From contig NZ_BPFH01000002.1 in NCBI RefSeq assembly GCF_019655435.1, positions 434,001 through 498,000 on the forward strand: a DNA stretch of 64,000 nt. Reading direction: 5' to 3'. This stretch comes from Jannaschia pagri. Lineage in GTDB: Bacteria; Pseudomonadota; Alphaproteobacteria; Rhodobacterales; Rhodobacteraceae. Shown here piece after piece: positions 28,603 through 37,553 of this stretch. The first letter of the stretch is position 1. The number at the start of each line of letters is the position of its first letter. Below the pieces are notes generated by a model that was given only the letters and a program-made list of their open reading frames with translations, was not told where the DNA came from and did not search any database. A program made the translations under genes and the position numbers.

Positions 28603-29294
28603 GGGTCGGCCCCCTTCGCGATCAGAATCATGGAGAAATAGGGCGCGTCATCAGGCGCTTCGGACAGGGGCAGCACCCGTTCCGCGCCCAGCGTAGCACG
28701 TTCGACATAGGTGGCCATGGGAAGAAGTCCGGCATCGGTCAGCAATGCCCGCAGGCGCGCCAGATGGCGCCCGACCTTCATGAGGATGAGTGTATCGGCG
28801 CGCGCGATGTGGTCCCGCAAATCGGCGTCCGGCAACGGGCCGGGCAGTACGGTCAGAACCTCGTTGCGGGCGGTCAATGGCAGCGCAGCACGGGCGGCAC
28901 AGGCCGTCAGCGAGGTAACCCCCGGCACGACCTTCACCGGAAACCGGCTGCGCAGGCGGGCAAAGAGATACATGAAGGAGCCATAGAAAAACGGATCGCC
29001 CTCGCAGAGGCAGACAACATCCTGTCCGTTTTCAAGGGCTTCCGAGATTTCCTCCGCGCCCGCGTCATAGGCTGCCTGGGCAGGCGCCCGGTCGCGGGAC
29101 ATTGGAACATCCATACGGATTTCCCGCGCGGTGGGCGGGATCAGGTCGGCGGCGATGGCACGCGCAAAGCTGTCTCCGCCAGCAAGCGACGGGTAAGCGA
29201 CAACTGACGCATTCTCAATCAACGCGGCCGCACGGCGCGTGATCAGACCAGGGTCCCCGGGACCGAGGCCGACGCCAAACAGGGTTCCGCTCAT
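28593..29294 (-). CDS. cobI: precorrin-2 C(20)-methyltransferase
   Basis: The product has 233 residues of the precorrin SAM-methylase family: TLFGVGLGPGDPGLITRRA at the start, LCEGDPFFYGSFMYLFARL in the middle and KVVPGVTSLTACAA. CobI transfers a methyl to C20 of precorrin-2. The start was chosen where the ATG overlaps the cobL stop by 4 nt (ATGA); the longer open frame upstream is inside cobL. It overlaps cobJ downstream by 10 nt. Confidence 0.96.
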   Translation of the reverse strand: MSGTLFGVGLGPGDPGLITRRAAALIENASVVAYPSLAGGDSFARAIAADLIPPTAREIRMDVPMSRDRAPAQAAYDAGAEEISEALENGQDVVCLCEGDPFFYGSFMYLFARLRSRFPVKVVPGVTSLTACAARAALPLTARNEVLTVLPGPLPDADLRDHIARADTLILMKVGRHLARLRALLTDAGLLPMATYVERATLGAERVLPLSEAPDDAPYFSMILIAKGADPWL

Positions 29295-30496
29295 CGTTTG
29301 ACCAGGCTCCACTGCGTCACGGCCATGGACGGGCGCCACCCGCGATACCGCCCGACCGGCTCGGCCCGTTCTACCGACAGACGCACCAAGTCGCCGCCGT
29401 ATTTGGCGTGCAGCGCGAGCAGGATCAGCTCCGACTCCAACGTCACGGCATTGGCCACCAGCCGCCCCAACGGGCGCAGGGCGGCCCATGCGGCAACGAA
29501 GGTCGCCTCGGACAATCCGCCACCGATGAAGACGGCATCGGGCGCGGGTAGATCCTCTAGCGCTTCGGGCACCCTGCCTTCGCGCAAGTCGAGCCGTGGC
29601 GCCCCCAGCGCAAGGGCATTCTCGGCGGCCATGGCGCGACGGTCCGGGCGCGGCTCAATCCCGATGGCACGGGCAGACCGGGCGGCCCGCATCCACTCGA
29701 TCGCCACCGAGCCGGAGCCCGTCCCGATGTCCCACAAAAGCGCCCCACGCATGGGCATCAGCTTGGCCAGGGTGGCGGCCCGGACCTCTCGCTTGGTCAT
29801 GGTTCCGTCGGAACGGAACAGATCATCGGCCAGGCCCGGCACCCGTGGCAGCAGCGCCGCATCCGGGGCGGCGATACAGTCAACCGCCAGGGTGTTAAAC
29901 GCCGGAACCGTATGATTCCAAGTGCTTGCCACGCCGTCGAAGCGCAGCTCCTCCGACCCGCCCATATTGGCCAGCACCGTCATGCGCGAGGCGCCAAAGC
30001 CCCGATCCGACAAAAAGCGCGCGATCTGAGCGGGCGTCTCCGCCCCCGTCGTCAGGATCAGCAGGCGCGCATCGGGCTGGATAAACGCGATCATCTGCTC
30101 GACCGGTCGCCCATGGACGGTGAGCGTTTCCAGGTCGGCCATGGACCACCCCATCCGCGCCGCCGCCAGCTGAAACGCCGACAGCTGCGGGTGGTAAGCA
30201 ATGCCTGTGGGGTCGATGGCGCGCCCGATCCGCGCGCCCACGCTGAACCAAAGCGGATCGCCCGTGGCCAGGACGACGACACGGCGGCCGCGCAGGTCCT
30301 GCAGCGTGTCGATCAGCGCGTCGAAGGGACTGGGCCAAGCCAGACGGTCCGCCGTGACACTGTCCGACAGGGTATGGTGACGGTCGCCGCCGACGATGAC
30401 CTCGGCTGTCTCGACAACGGTGCGGGCAGCGGGGGTCAACCCGTCGAGGCCGTCTTCCCCAATCCCGACGATATGGAGCCAGGGCGTATCAGCCAT
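29291..30496 (-). CDS. cobL: precorrin-6Y C(5,15)-methyltransferase (decarboxylating)
   Basis: The product has 401 residues and is the usual CbiE-CbiT fusion. The CbiE part (about 1-200) shows HIVGIGEDGLDGLTPAA and ATGDPLWFSVGARI. The CbiT part (about 215-390) shows KREVRAATLAKLMP and the SAM motif LLWDIGTGSGSVAIEWMR. The enzyme methylates C5 and C15 and removes the C12 acetate carboxyl. The ATG with AAAGGA upstream was preferred to an in-frame start 17 codons earlier. It overlaps cobI by 4 nt. Confidence 0.96.
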   Translation of the reverse strand: MADTPWLHIVGIGEDGLDGLTPAARTVVETAEVIVGGDRHHTLSDSVTADRLAWPSPFDALIDTLQDLRGRRVVVLATGDPLWFSVGARIGRAIDPTGIAYHPQLSAFQLAAARMGWSMADLETLTVHGRPVEQMIAFIQPDARLLILTTGAETPAQIARFLSDRGFGASRMTVLANMGGSEELRFDGVASTWNHTVPAFNTLAVDCIAAPDAALLPRVPGLADDLFRSDGTMTKREVRAATLAKLMPMRGALLWDIGTGSGSVAIEWMRAARSARAIGIEPRPDRRAMAAENALALGAPRLDLREGRVPEALEDLPAPDAVFIGGGLSEATFVAAWAALRPLGRLVANAVTLESELILLALHAKYGGDLVRLSVERAEPVGRYRGWRPSMAVTQWSLVKR

Positions 30497-30604
30497 GGCC
30501 GCATCCTTTGTCGGATAGCGGGGTGATCCAGGGATGATCTGGGTCATACACGAAAAACGCGCACTGACACGGCGCCGGGCAACAAGTAGCGCGAAGATGC
30601 ACGC

Positions 30605-31237
30605 TCATTGCACCCCTCCGGCGGACAGAATGCCCAAGGCGTTCACAGCCGCCGAGGCCATGGCGCTGCCACCACGACGCCCGCGCAGGGTCAGGAATGG
30701 GGTCTGGCGCGGACGCTCTGCCAGTTCGGCTTTGCTTTCGGCGGCGCCCACGAACCCCACCGGAAACGCCAGGATCGCCGCTGGTCGCGCTGCGCCACCG
30801 TCGAGCCGTTCAAGCAGCCGGAACAGCGCAGTCGGGGCATTGCCGATGGCGATAACGGCCCCGTCCGTGTCCCACAGATCGACCGCTGCGGCAGAGCGGG
30901 TCGTGCCCAAGTCACGCGCCAGATCGGGGGTGCGCGGGTCGTTCAGGGTGCATCGGATCTCGGTCGCCTCAGGCAACAAGCGGCGGGTGATGCCCGAGGC
31001 CACCATCTCACAATCCGCATAGACAGGCGCCCCCGTTTGCAGGGCGGCGATGGCCGAATGCGCCACATCGGTGGCGAAGGCCAAGCGATCCGCGATCTCC
31101 ACCATACCGCAGGCGTGAATGACACGGACGGCCAGTTCCGCCACATCTTGGGGGAACCGGTCCAACGCCGCTTCGGCGCGAACCGTCGCGAAAGAAGCGG
31201 CGTAGATTGCCGCAGGGTCTTTCTCGTAAGGCCTCAT
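30605..31237 (-). CDS. cobH: precorrin-8X methylmutase
   Basis: The product has 210 residues, the family's normal size. RVIHACGMVEIADRL holds the catalytic histidine, followed by TGAPVYADCEMVASGI and the late AFPVGFVGAAESKAEL and TLRGRRGGSAMASAAVNAL. It moves the methyl group from C11 to C12 and yields hydrogenobyrinic acid (or cobyrinate). It lies 64 nt after cbiX and 108 nt before cobL, all in the same direction. Confidence 0.97.
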   Translation of the reverse strand: MRPYEKDPAAIYAASFATVRAEAALDRFPQDVAELAVRVIHACGMVEIADRLAFATDVAHSAIAALQTGAPVYADCEMVASGITRRLLPEATEIRCTLNDPRTPDLARDLGTTRSAAAVDLWDTDGAVIAIGNAPTALFRLLERLDGGAARPAAILAFPVGFVGAAESKAELAERPRQTPFLTLRGRRGGSAMASAAVNALGILSAGGVQ

Positions 31238-31301
31238 GGGTGGGCGACCGCATTCACAGCTTTTATGCCGCTGCTTTCACGCATTGCCATGGAATGGACG
31301 G

Positions 31302-32510
31302 TCATGCCTTGGCCTTCGGACGCGCGGATTCTGGCCCGTGCGGGTGGTCCGCGTGGGGATATACGGGATGGTGGTGCTCGTGGTGGTGATGGTCATCGCC
31401 GTGATGGTGATGATGGTGGTGGTGGTCGTGCTGCGCCTCCAACCGACACAGGCCCGTGCAGAAGGTGTCGCACAGGGTACAATCGGCCACGTTAGAGCCA
31501 GGGGCGCTGGCGCCCTGCCCTTCCACATGGTGGTGATGGCTTTCTTGGATGGCGCCGACCTCGGATTCAAACCCAAGGACAGCGGTCCGGTATTTGCACA
31601 GCACGCAGGTCGGCGGCGGGATATCGGCAAAGGCGGGATGCCCGGCGCGGTCCTCGGGCTTGATATGCACATGGCGCCCATCGGCCGTGGCCAGCACCTG
31701 CTCCCGATAGGCACAGGTGCCGCAATTTGGAATGGGCGCGCCGCTCGCCTGTTCTTTGATGCGTTCGGCAAACGTCTCCAACACCTTGGGGTGGTCGCCT
31801 AGATAACCCGCCTTGACGAAGGCAATGTCTGGATTGGCCGCAGCGACGCGATCGGTGAAGCCATAGATCCGGTCGATTAAGATCCCCGAAAACAGGAAAT
31901 ACGGGAACACAACGATCCGCTTATAGCCCAGCTTGGCCGCATGGGTCAGGCAGGGCTCCACCAGCGGGAAGGTCACGCCAGAGTAGCCGACCTCGCACCA
32001 CCCGAAGCCGAGCCCCTCGTGCAGCATCCGCGCGATCTTGGCGACGTTCCCATTGGCGTCCGGGTCGGAGGCACCGCGCCCGATCACCACCAGACAGGTG
32101 TCATGCCGGGCCACCACGTCCTGCGCGTCGGCTTCGGCCACGGCGGCTTCGATCCGGGCGGCGGCGGCGGCGATCATCTTGGGGTCTACGCCCAACTCTC
32201 GCCCATAGCTGACGGCCAGGCCGTGGGTCGTGGCGTAGGTGTTGAGCACGGTCGGAATGTCGTTTTTGGCGTGCATCGCGGCGAACAACATGCCGGGCAC
32301 GGCCAGAATGCGCTCGCATCCCGCCTCGCGCAGGCGGTCGAGACCGTCGCGGATCACGGGGTTCGCGAACTCCAGATATCCGTAGTCGACCAGCCAATCC
32401 TGGGGCAGCAGGGCGGGCAGTTTTTCGGCCAGTTGGGCGAACTCATCGACGGCGGATTGCGACCGGCTCCCGTGACCGCAGATCATCACGCCTGTCTTGG
32501 GCGCACTCAT
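31302..32510 (-). CDS. cbiX: CbiX-type sirohydrochlorin cobaltochelatase with Cys/His-rich C-terminus
   Basis: The product has 402 residues. Two CbiX/chelatase domains fill about 1-250, the first with MICGHGSRS (catalytic His13). The C-terminal extension holds four cysteine clusters (C263-C266, C302-C305, C344-C347, C351-C355), then a run of almost uninterrupted His/Asp at about 361-391. Long CbiX proteins of Bacillus carry a His-rich region and an Fe-S site in this position, so metal storage and a cluster are likely. CbiX inserts cobalt early, as in the anaerobic route. It overlaps the DUF6732 gene by 4 nt. Confidence 0.92.
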   Translation of the reverse strand: MSAPKTGVMICGHGSRSQSAVDEFAQLAEKLPALLPQDWLVDYGYLEFANPVIRDGLDRLREAGCERILAVPGMLFAAMHAKNDIPTVLNTYATTHGLAVSYGRELGVDPKMIAAAAARIEAAVAEADAQDVVARHDTCLVVIGRGASDPDANGNVAKIARMLHEGLGFGWCEVGYSGVTFPLVEPCLTHAAKLGYKRIVVFPYFLFSGILIDRIYGFTDRVAAANPDIAFVKAGYLGDHPKVLETFAERIKEQASGAPIPNCGTCAYREQVLATADGRHVHIKPEDRAGHPAFADIPPPTCVLCKYRTAVLGFESEVGAIQESHHHHVEGQGASAPGSNVADCTLCDTFCTGLCRLEAQHDHHHHHHHHGDDHHHHEHHHPVYPHADHPHGPESARPKAKA

Positions 32511-32722
32511 GCCGCAGGCTCCGGCGTATCAGACGCCTCTTCCACCTGTTCGTCCGATTCCTCATCGGTCTTGCCGCCCTTAAGCCAGCCCGCAACCGCA
32601 GCCCCGACGATCACACCGAGGCCGATCCCCAGGACCCAGTGGTCATGCGCGCCAACAGTCCCGAGGTGACCCGGGTGGGCATGCGCCGGGGCGGCGAGCA
32701 GCAGCAAAGGGATAAAACGCAT
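32507..32722 (-). CDS. DUF6732-type small His-rich membrane protein
   Basis: This 71-residue protein has a signal peptide ending at AHA15, a His-containing segment (His14, 16, 19, 26, 28; HPGHLG and AHDH), one membrane helix (about 29-47) and an acidic Glu/Asp tail. The function is unknown. It is first in the cobalamin block and overlaps cbiX by 4 nt, so metal (cobalt) handling is a reasonable guess from the His residues and position, but no experimental support is known to me. Confidence 0.82.
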   Translation of the reverse strand: MRFIPLLLLAAPAHAHPGHLGTVGAHDHWVLGIGLGVIVGAAVAGWLKGGKTDEESDEQVEEASDTPEPAA

Positions 32723-33100
32723 CGGGCGGTCCTCGTCGCAGGGGCCGCCCCCGGAGATGCCGGGTCAGAGACGATGCCGCCCCGCGCCCCCGATCTGGGT
32801 CAGCGCCACAACGGCCACCTGTCCGGCCCCCACGGGGGCGTCGTCCTTGCCGTGGGTATCCGTCTGATCGGGTGGGCGCAATGGGATTCCCATTGGCGTT
32901 TTGGTGCCGTGCCAGGCTTGGTCAGCGATGCAGACAAGGGACGCTCGGCACCGCAGCGGCCATCCGCGCGCAATCGACGCAGTTTGGTGTGCGGCCTGTG
33001 GGACCAAATTGCCGTCGCGCAACTCTAGGTGATCGCCGCAGTAATTCCCTGCGTCGATACCGACGACGCGGACCGTTCATCCCGGTCTGGGCGAGCGTTC
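32723..33100. other. intergenic region upstream of the cobalamin block
   Basis: These 378 bases lie between the DUF3750 gene and the first cobalamin gene, all on the reverse strand. The promoter of the block should be here. No canonical cobalamin riboswitch was seen, although a short hairpin (GGGAATCCC core near 32883-32891) occurs. An 85-codon reverse-strand frame with a TTG start has no recognisable protein features and was not annotated. Confidence 0.5.
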
Positions 33101-33868
33101 CTAGCTCTGCGCATCTCCTTTCTCTGACCACACCGATACCCGACCGATACCGGGCAGCTTCAAGGCCGGGCGCAGCACGTCGACGCCGAAGCTTTGTCCG
33201 AGGAGGTGGACTTCAAATCCAGTGCGCGGGCCCACGGAAAGGCCGACCATACCGGAATAGCCGAAGTGAACATCCCCACCGCCATCGACCACAGCCGTTG
33301 CACCTGGACCGGTCCAAGCCCGACCCACGGCATGGGGCGGCAGGGTCAGACCGATCTCGGGCAGTTGCCGCAGGATATGGGCAACAAAGGTGTTGGAGTT
33401 GGGACCGGGCCAGATGACGTAATCGCCACGCTCGCCCCAGGGGTAGGTGTCGATGACGCGCCGGAGGTCTGGCAGGAGGCTATCCACTAGCGGGCCGGAC
33501 ACCCTGCCGATGACATAGGGATCATTGGAATACCATCGGGCATCTGCAGCGTAGGCGTTGATCCGGACGGGCTGCCCCCAGCCGACGACCTCGGCACGGG
33601 TCCAGTTCGCGTCTCCGCTGCCCTTAAAGACAACCCAGGAATGCACGGAGACGGCCCCCTTGGTCCCGCCGGTGCGCGCGGCCATGACGTAGAGTGCCGC
33701 CTCGGGGACGTCGGCGGCGGGCGGTAGAAGTCCGGAGGAGCCCCAATCCGCCGACCGCCAGCTGCCGGGCCGGTCCTGGAGGGACCACCACGCCAGTGAG
33801 ATCATTAAAGGGAGCGCGAATGTGAGACCAAACAGGGCGCCACCCCAACGAAGCAGACGCAAAACCAT
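33101..33868 (-). CDS. DUF3750 protein, membrane-anchored
   Basis: The product has 255 residues. One N-terminal membrane helix (about 9-30, LFGLTFALPLMISLAWW) anchors a mostly periplasmic domain with DUF3750 features: HSWVVFKG, RINAYAADARWYSNDPYVIG and WPGPNSNTFVAHILR. The last block, with a conserved Asn-Ser-Asn-Thr-Phe, resembles an NlpC/P60-like or papain-like core, but a catalytic function is not established. It lies upstream of the cobalamin block with nearly 400 nt between. Confidence 0.88.
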   Translation of the reverse strand: MVLRLLRWGGALFGLTFALPLMISLAWWSLQDRPGSWRSADWGSSGLLPPAADVPEAALYVMAARTGGTKGAVSVHSWVVFKGSGDANWTRAEVVGWGQPVRINAYAADARWYSNDPYVIGRVSGPLVDSLLPDLRRVIDTYPWGERGDYVIWPGPNSNTFVAHILRQLPEIGLTLPPHAVGRAWTGPGATAVVDGGGDVHFGYSGMVGLSVGPRTGFEVHLLGQSFGVDVLRPALKLPGIGRVSVWSEKGDAQS

Positions 33869-34502
33869 GTTCTCAAGATAAGGGGCGGGCGATGGGCTGC
33901 AAGCACTGCGGCCTGCATCCAGTTGCAGAATGACAGATGTGCTTAGGACTGCTCGCCCATAGCCAGTAGGGCGCAGGTCGGTCCATCAGGGAGTATGAGC
34001 GCAATCCGCTAGTTACCTTACGGGCGTCGGGCACCGTGCCGCAGAAAGGCACGGCAAGTTGTAGGCAAGATCGGCCGGATTAGCGTCTTTCGAACCTCCA
34101 CCAAAGGGCGACAAGCCGGGGTTCTATTGGCAAAGGCGAGCTGACGTCATCGAATTGCGAAATCTTAGCGTCACACGGCGTGGGTTCATTGACGGCGTCA
34201 GTTTGAACCGCCATTGCTAGCTTCGCTTTTGGTAAAGACCACGGAACGCTCACGGCGCATCAAGTCGGGAGCAGCCCCCATCGGGTGTCCACTGGCAGCA
34301 TACTCAACCGTGTCGCTGAGGTGTGGACGCACCTGCACCGTGATCGCGGACCCCGTCAGACCCGTGCCGAGACATTGAGCATCGCGGCCCTATGATCGCC
34401 AAGCATCGGCTAACGACACGTTCGGGAAACCCTCGGCCCAAACGACCACCCTACGGATGGATCGGACGCAGCCACCTAAGCCAAGGTTGCAACCGACGCG
34501 CC
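33869..34502. other. ORF-poor intergenic region
   Basis: No gene is supported here on either strand over 634 bases. Composition is lower in GC (about 57 percent counted over four 60-base lines) than the genes around it. No tRNA cloverleaf, terminal repeat or transposase remnant was recognised. It may be the remains of a lost gene. Confidence 0.5.
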
Positions 34503-34880
34503 CTAGGTCGGCGACAGGATCCGACCGAGGGGACGACCGCCAAGGATGTGCATGTGGAAGTGGGGCACCTCTTGGACGGCGTGCTCCCCGGCGTTGGTCA
34601 GGGCACGGAACCCGGGTGAGGCGTCGGCGGCGATCCCTTGGTCTGAGCAGATTTTCGAGCAGGCGCGGGCGAAATCCACAATCTCTTCGGCGGAGGCCTC
34701 GGCACAAAAATGATCATAGGTCACATAGGACCCCTTGGGGATCACAAGCACATGCACCGGCGCTTGGGGCGTGATGTCTCGGAAGGCCAAAGTGTGCTCC
34801 GTCTCCAGCACGGTGTCATTGGGGATCTCGCCACGCAGGATCTTCGCAAAGACATTTTGGTCGTCGTAGGTGTAGGGCAT
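34503..34880 (-). CDS. HIT-family nucleotide-binding protein
   Basis: The 125-residue protein shows the HIT fold: NVFAKILRGEIPNDTV at the start, VHVLVIPKGSYV, and the histidine triad in VPHFHMHILGG. Proteins of this branch (HINT/HitA-like) hydrolyse purine phosphoramidates or act as nucleotide-binding hydrolases. An AGGAGGTT-like site precedes the ATG. It is 123 nt downstream of the GT14 gene in the same direction. Confidence 0.95.
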   Translation of the reverse strand: MPYTYDDQNVFAKILRGEIPNDTVLETEHTLAFRDITPQAPVHVLVIPKGSYVTYDHFCAEASAEEIVDFARACSKICSDQGIAADASPGFRALTNAGEHAVQEVPHFHMHILGGRPLGRILSPT

Positions 34881-35003
34881 AGAACCTCCTGCTGCCGTCC
34901 GGCGGAGACTATCTCGAACGGGGCCACGGGGTGAACCCCGCCTTCGGCTGGAACCGACGCGCCACGGGCAACGGGTTACCCTCCTGCGCCCAAGGCGACG
35001 TCG

Positions 35004-36581
35004 TCAGTCGGCAAAGAGGTAGGGCGTCTCGGCCAAGTGCTGCGCGACGTCTGGCGGGCATTCCAAGGCAGCCGCCAGGGTCTGCGCGTTGACGTCCACA
35101 GAGGCCGCCTGGTGGAGGCGAAAGAGCACGGGCAGATCGGCGTCCCGGATCCGCTGAATCTCCCCCGCGAAGTCCTGGGCGACTGTCGGGATCAAGCGGT
35201 CGATGGTGTTGCGGGGCGTCTCGGCGCCGATCAATCCGATCCGGGCGGCATGCCCCTCCAGATAGGCTGCGTCGTAGTCGCAATCGATGATCACCGTCTT
35301 CAGGCGGACCCGATCCCCGGACAGGTCCTGCAACAGGTCCAGGTTTGCCGGGTCCAGACAGATCGCAAGCCGATCCGTCTGCAACTGGCGGAACAGCAGT
35401 CGCAGCAAAGCGCGCCGATGGCGGTGGCGTTTCGCGCGGCGGTTTTCGATCCCACCCAGGTTTGGCAGGTCGATCCCTTCCTCATCGAAGACATAGTCGA
35501 TTGCCGGAATCACGCCGTGGTGACGCAGCGCCTCGGTTAACCGCTTGGCGACGTGGTACTTTTTGCAAACCAAGACGACCAACTCCAGGTCTCGCCCCAG
35601 CGCGCCCTGTTGATCCCATATGCGGGCCGCAAACCGACGCCCCTCGCGCCCACGCTGGGTCAGAAACGAGAAGAGCTTGCGCCCATCCCCCGCCACGGGA
35701 AAGTCGGTCTGCCCGGACGTCCAAAGGCTTTCCAGCCGATCCTTCAGATCCGCTGCCTCGGGCGAGATCTTCCGCGCGAACAGAAAGTCCTGTGACACCA
35801 GGAGGTCGTAGTGATCGTTATAGAAGGTCGCTGGCATCCCGTAGTCGGTAAACATCAGAAACGTCAGCGTGCGCGGGTCGATCTGTGGGCGGGGCACCAG
35901 GTGTCGGACGAGCGTTTGGAAAAACGTCTCGTCCGGGATCCAGGTGGTCGAAAAGAACCGCAAGACATCGCGCCGCTTCGCGCAGAACGCGAGGATCTTT
36001 TCGATGGTCGTCCGGCGCAGGCACCACCATTGGGACCCGATCTGGACGTCGATATCTGCCGGGATCGCCCTGGACAGGCCCAGGCGCTTTTGCAGGTCCA
36101 ACAGCGTATAGAACAGCCATTTGCGGCCGCGCTCGTTCACGATGTGGCGGTAGATCAGCCGATCTTCCTTCATGCCCGTCTTGATCCAATCGGACGTGAA
36201 GAAATCAAAGCTTTCGATGTAGTCGACGTCGCGGGCGTCTAGAAAGGCATGGGCATGGTCAGACGATTTGATCGGGCGGCAATCGCCCGAGACCATGTAG
36301 AAATGCGTGGCATCGGGGAAGGCGGCAAAGGCCGCACGCACTGCCGCTAAGGTCGCGCGGACCAGGGACCACTCGCCCCAGCCACATCGCACGCGGCGCG
36401 TCACCAAAACGACGTTGGGATTGTCCCGTGTGCCAGCCTCAATCGCGGCAAGGGCCTCGCGGGGGGCCCGCGCATCGAAGTGGATCGCAACGCAGTCTCC
36501 CGCAGCCGTCAGCCCATTGGCCTGACGAACGATCGCGGCGGGATCCTTGTGACATAGAAGGATGAAGGCGATTTTAGCCAT
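35004..36581 (-). CDS. GT14-like beta-1,6-N-acetylglucosaminyltransferase with DUF5928 domain
   Basis: The product has 525 residues. The N-terminal part (about 1-290) is a core-2/I-branching (GT14) type transferase: FILLCHKDPAAI, CGWGEWSLVRATLAAV, FYMVSGDCRPIKS and IGSQWWCLRR are the family blocks. The C-terminal part (about 300-520) matches the DUF5928 type found with it in Rhodobacterales and has no known activity. No signal peptide or membrane helix is seen, so action at the cytoplasmic face is likely. It is divergent from a sulfotransferase gene across about 117 nt, suggesting joint work on a surface glycan. Confidence 0.87.
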   Translation of the reverse strand: MAKIAFILLCHKDPAAIVRQANGLTAAGDCVAIHFDARAPREALAAIEAGTRDNPNVVLVTRRVRCGWGEWSLVRATLAAVRAAFAAFPDATHFYMVSGDCRPIKSSDHAHAFLDARDVDYIESFDFFTSDWIKTGMKEDRLIYRHIVNERGRKWLFYTLLDLQKRLGLSRAIPADIDVQIGSQWWCLRRTTIEKILAFCAKRRDVLRFFSTTWIPDETFFQTLVRHLVPRPQIDPRTLTFLMFTDYGMPATFYNDHYDLLVSQDFLFARKISPEAADLKDRLESLWTSGQTDFPVAGDGRKLFSFLTQRGREGRRFAARIWDQQGALGRDLELVVLVCKKYHVAKRLTEALRHHGVIPAIDYVFDEEGIDLPNLGGIENRRAKRHRHRRALLRLLFRQLQTDRLAICLDPANLDLLQDLSGDRVRLKTVIIDCDYDAAYLEGHAARIGLIGAETPRNTIDRLIPTVAQDFAGEIQRIRDADLPVLFRLHQAASVDVNAQTLAAALECPPDVAQHLAETPYLFAD

Positions 36582-36698
36582 GGTCCCTGGGGAAATCCCT
36601 TTTTAAGTCACATCCGCACCGCAATAGCGGCCTAGCCCCGTTGAAGAAACCAAGCAATCGGGCTTTGATTGTGGCCGGTTGGTTATGAAAGAGGAACG

Positions 36699-37517
36699 AT
36701 GGGGTTTCCAGGAACATGGATGACCGAAAGCGAGAGCGTCGTCTATCGCGTGGTCCCCAAGTGCGCATGCTCATCCATTGGGCAGATCATGTATTATTCC
36801 GACCATGGTCGGTTCTTCGACGGTGATATCCACGACTCGACCACCGGGCTGCACAAGTGGGCGCAGGAAGAAAGCCAGCCCTTGATATCGGCGAATGCCA
36901 AGGCCCATCGGTCCTATGCTTTTACCTGCGTGCGCAATCCCTACACGCGAATCCTGTCGTCCTTCTTTGACAAGATTGCGGGCATCCAACGCAACGGCAA
37001 ACGATATCGCGGCAATATGGTGCCGATGCTGATGCAGAAGTACGGGGTCCAGGTCGGCTCCCCCGAGGATGGGTTCGACTTCGATCAGATCGCCTCATTC
37101 CGCCGGTTTCTTCTGTTTGCGCGGGATACGATCCGCTGGCGGCGGCCCATGGACCCGGACATCCATTGGTCGGCCATGTCGGGGCACGTGGGGACCTTCA
37201 TCGCGAACGGTGGGCGCTACGACCACGTGATGTTCACGGAGCAATTCAACCAGGGGATGCAGGACGTCCTGGATCGGATTGAGACGCCTGTTCCCGTGGA
37301 TCTGTCGGCAGTGCCGCGCTTTAATGAAAGCGAGGGCCACGGACCGAAGCGGGCGCACCCGGTGTCCGACTACTTCGACGACCTCTCCATGCATCTTATG
37401 TGGGAGGTCTATCACAAGGACTTCAAACTGTTCCGGTACGACTTCGACAACCCTGACAACAAGATGCCGCTGGGTGAGGTCGACTTGCACGAGTTACACG
37501 CGAAACTGGGCGATTGA
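36699..37517 (+). CDS. sulfotransferase family 2 protein
   Basis: The product has 272 residues. It resembles carbohydrate sulfotransferases of Pfam family Sulfotransfer_2: VVPKCACSSIGQIMYY is the 5'-phosphosulfate loop for PAPS and CVRNPYTRILSSFFDKI is the 3'-phosphate loop. Sulfate would be moved from PAPS to a sugar hydroxyl. No signal peptide or membrane anchor is visible. The ATG preceded by AAAGAGGAAC was chosen over an in-frame start ten codons upstream. It is divergent from the GT14 gene. Confidence 0.88.
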   Translation: MGFPGTWMTESESVVYRVVPKCACSSIGQIMYYSDHGRFFDGDIHDSTTGLHKWAQEESQPLISANAKAHRSYAFTCVRNPYTRILSSFFDKIAGIQRNGKRYRGNMVPMLMQKYGVQVGSPEDGFDFDQIASFRRFLLFARDTIRWRRPMDPDIHWSAMSGHVGTFIANGGRYDHVMFTEQFNQGMQDVLDRIETPVPVDLSAVPRFNESEGHGPKRAHPVSDYFDDLSMHLMWEVYHKDFKLFRYDFDNPDNKMPLGEVDLHELHAKLGD

Positions 37518-37553
37518 GGACATGGCCGCCCACGGGGGTCAGCGGCGCGGTAT

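Noticed and set aside
31236-31802. 188-codon forward frame rich in Val/Met
   Set aside because: It is the antisense of the His-rich tail of CbiX; the repeated GTG/ATG pattern comes from CAC/CAT codons.
32723-33022. Cobalamin riboswitch before the cobalamin block
   Set aside because: A GGGAATCCC hairpin and C-rich stretch looked similar, but the B12 box and the CCGCAACTGTAAG-type core are missing.
32765-33022. 85-codon reverse frame with TTG start
   Set aside because: No ribosome site, no recognisable domain, and composition like chance frames in this DNA.
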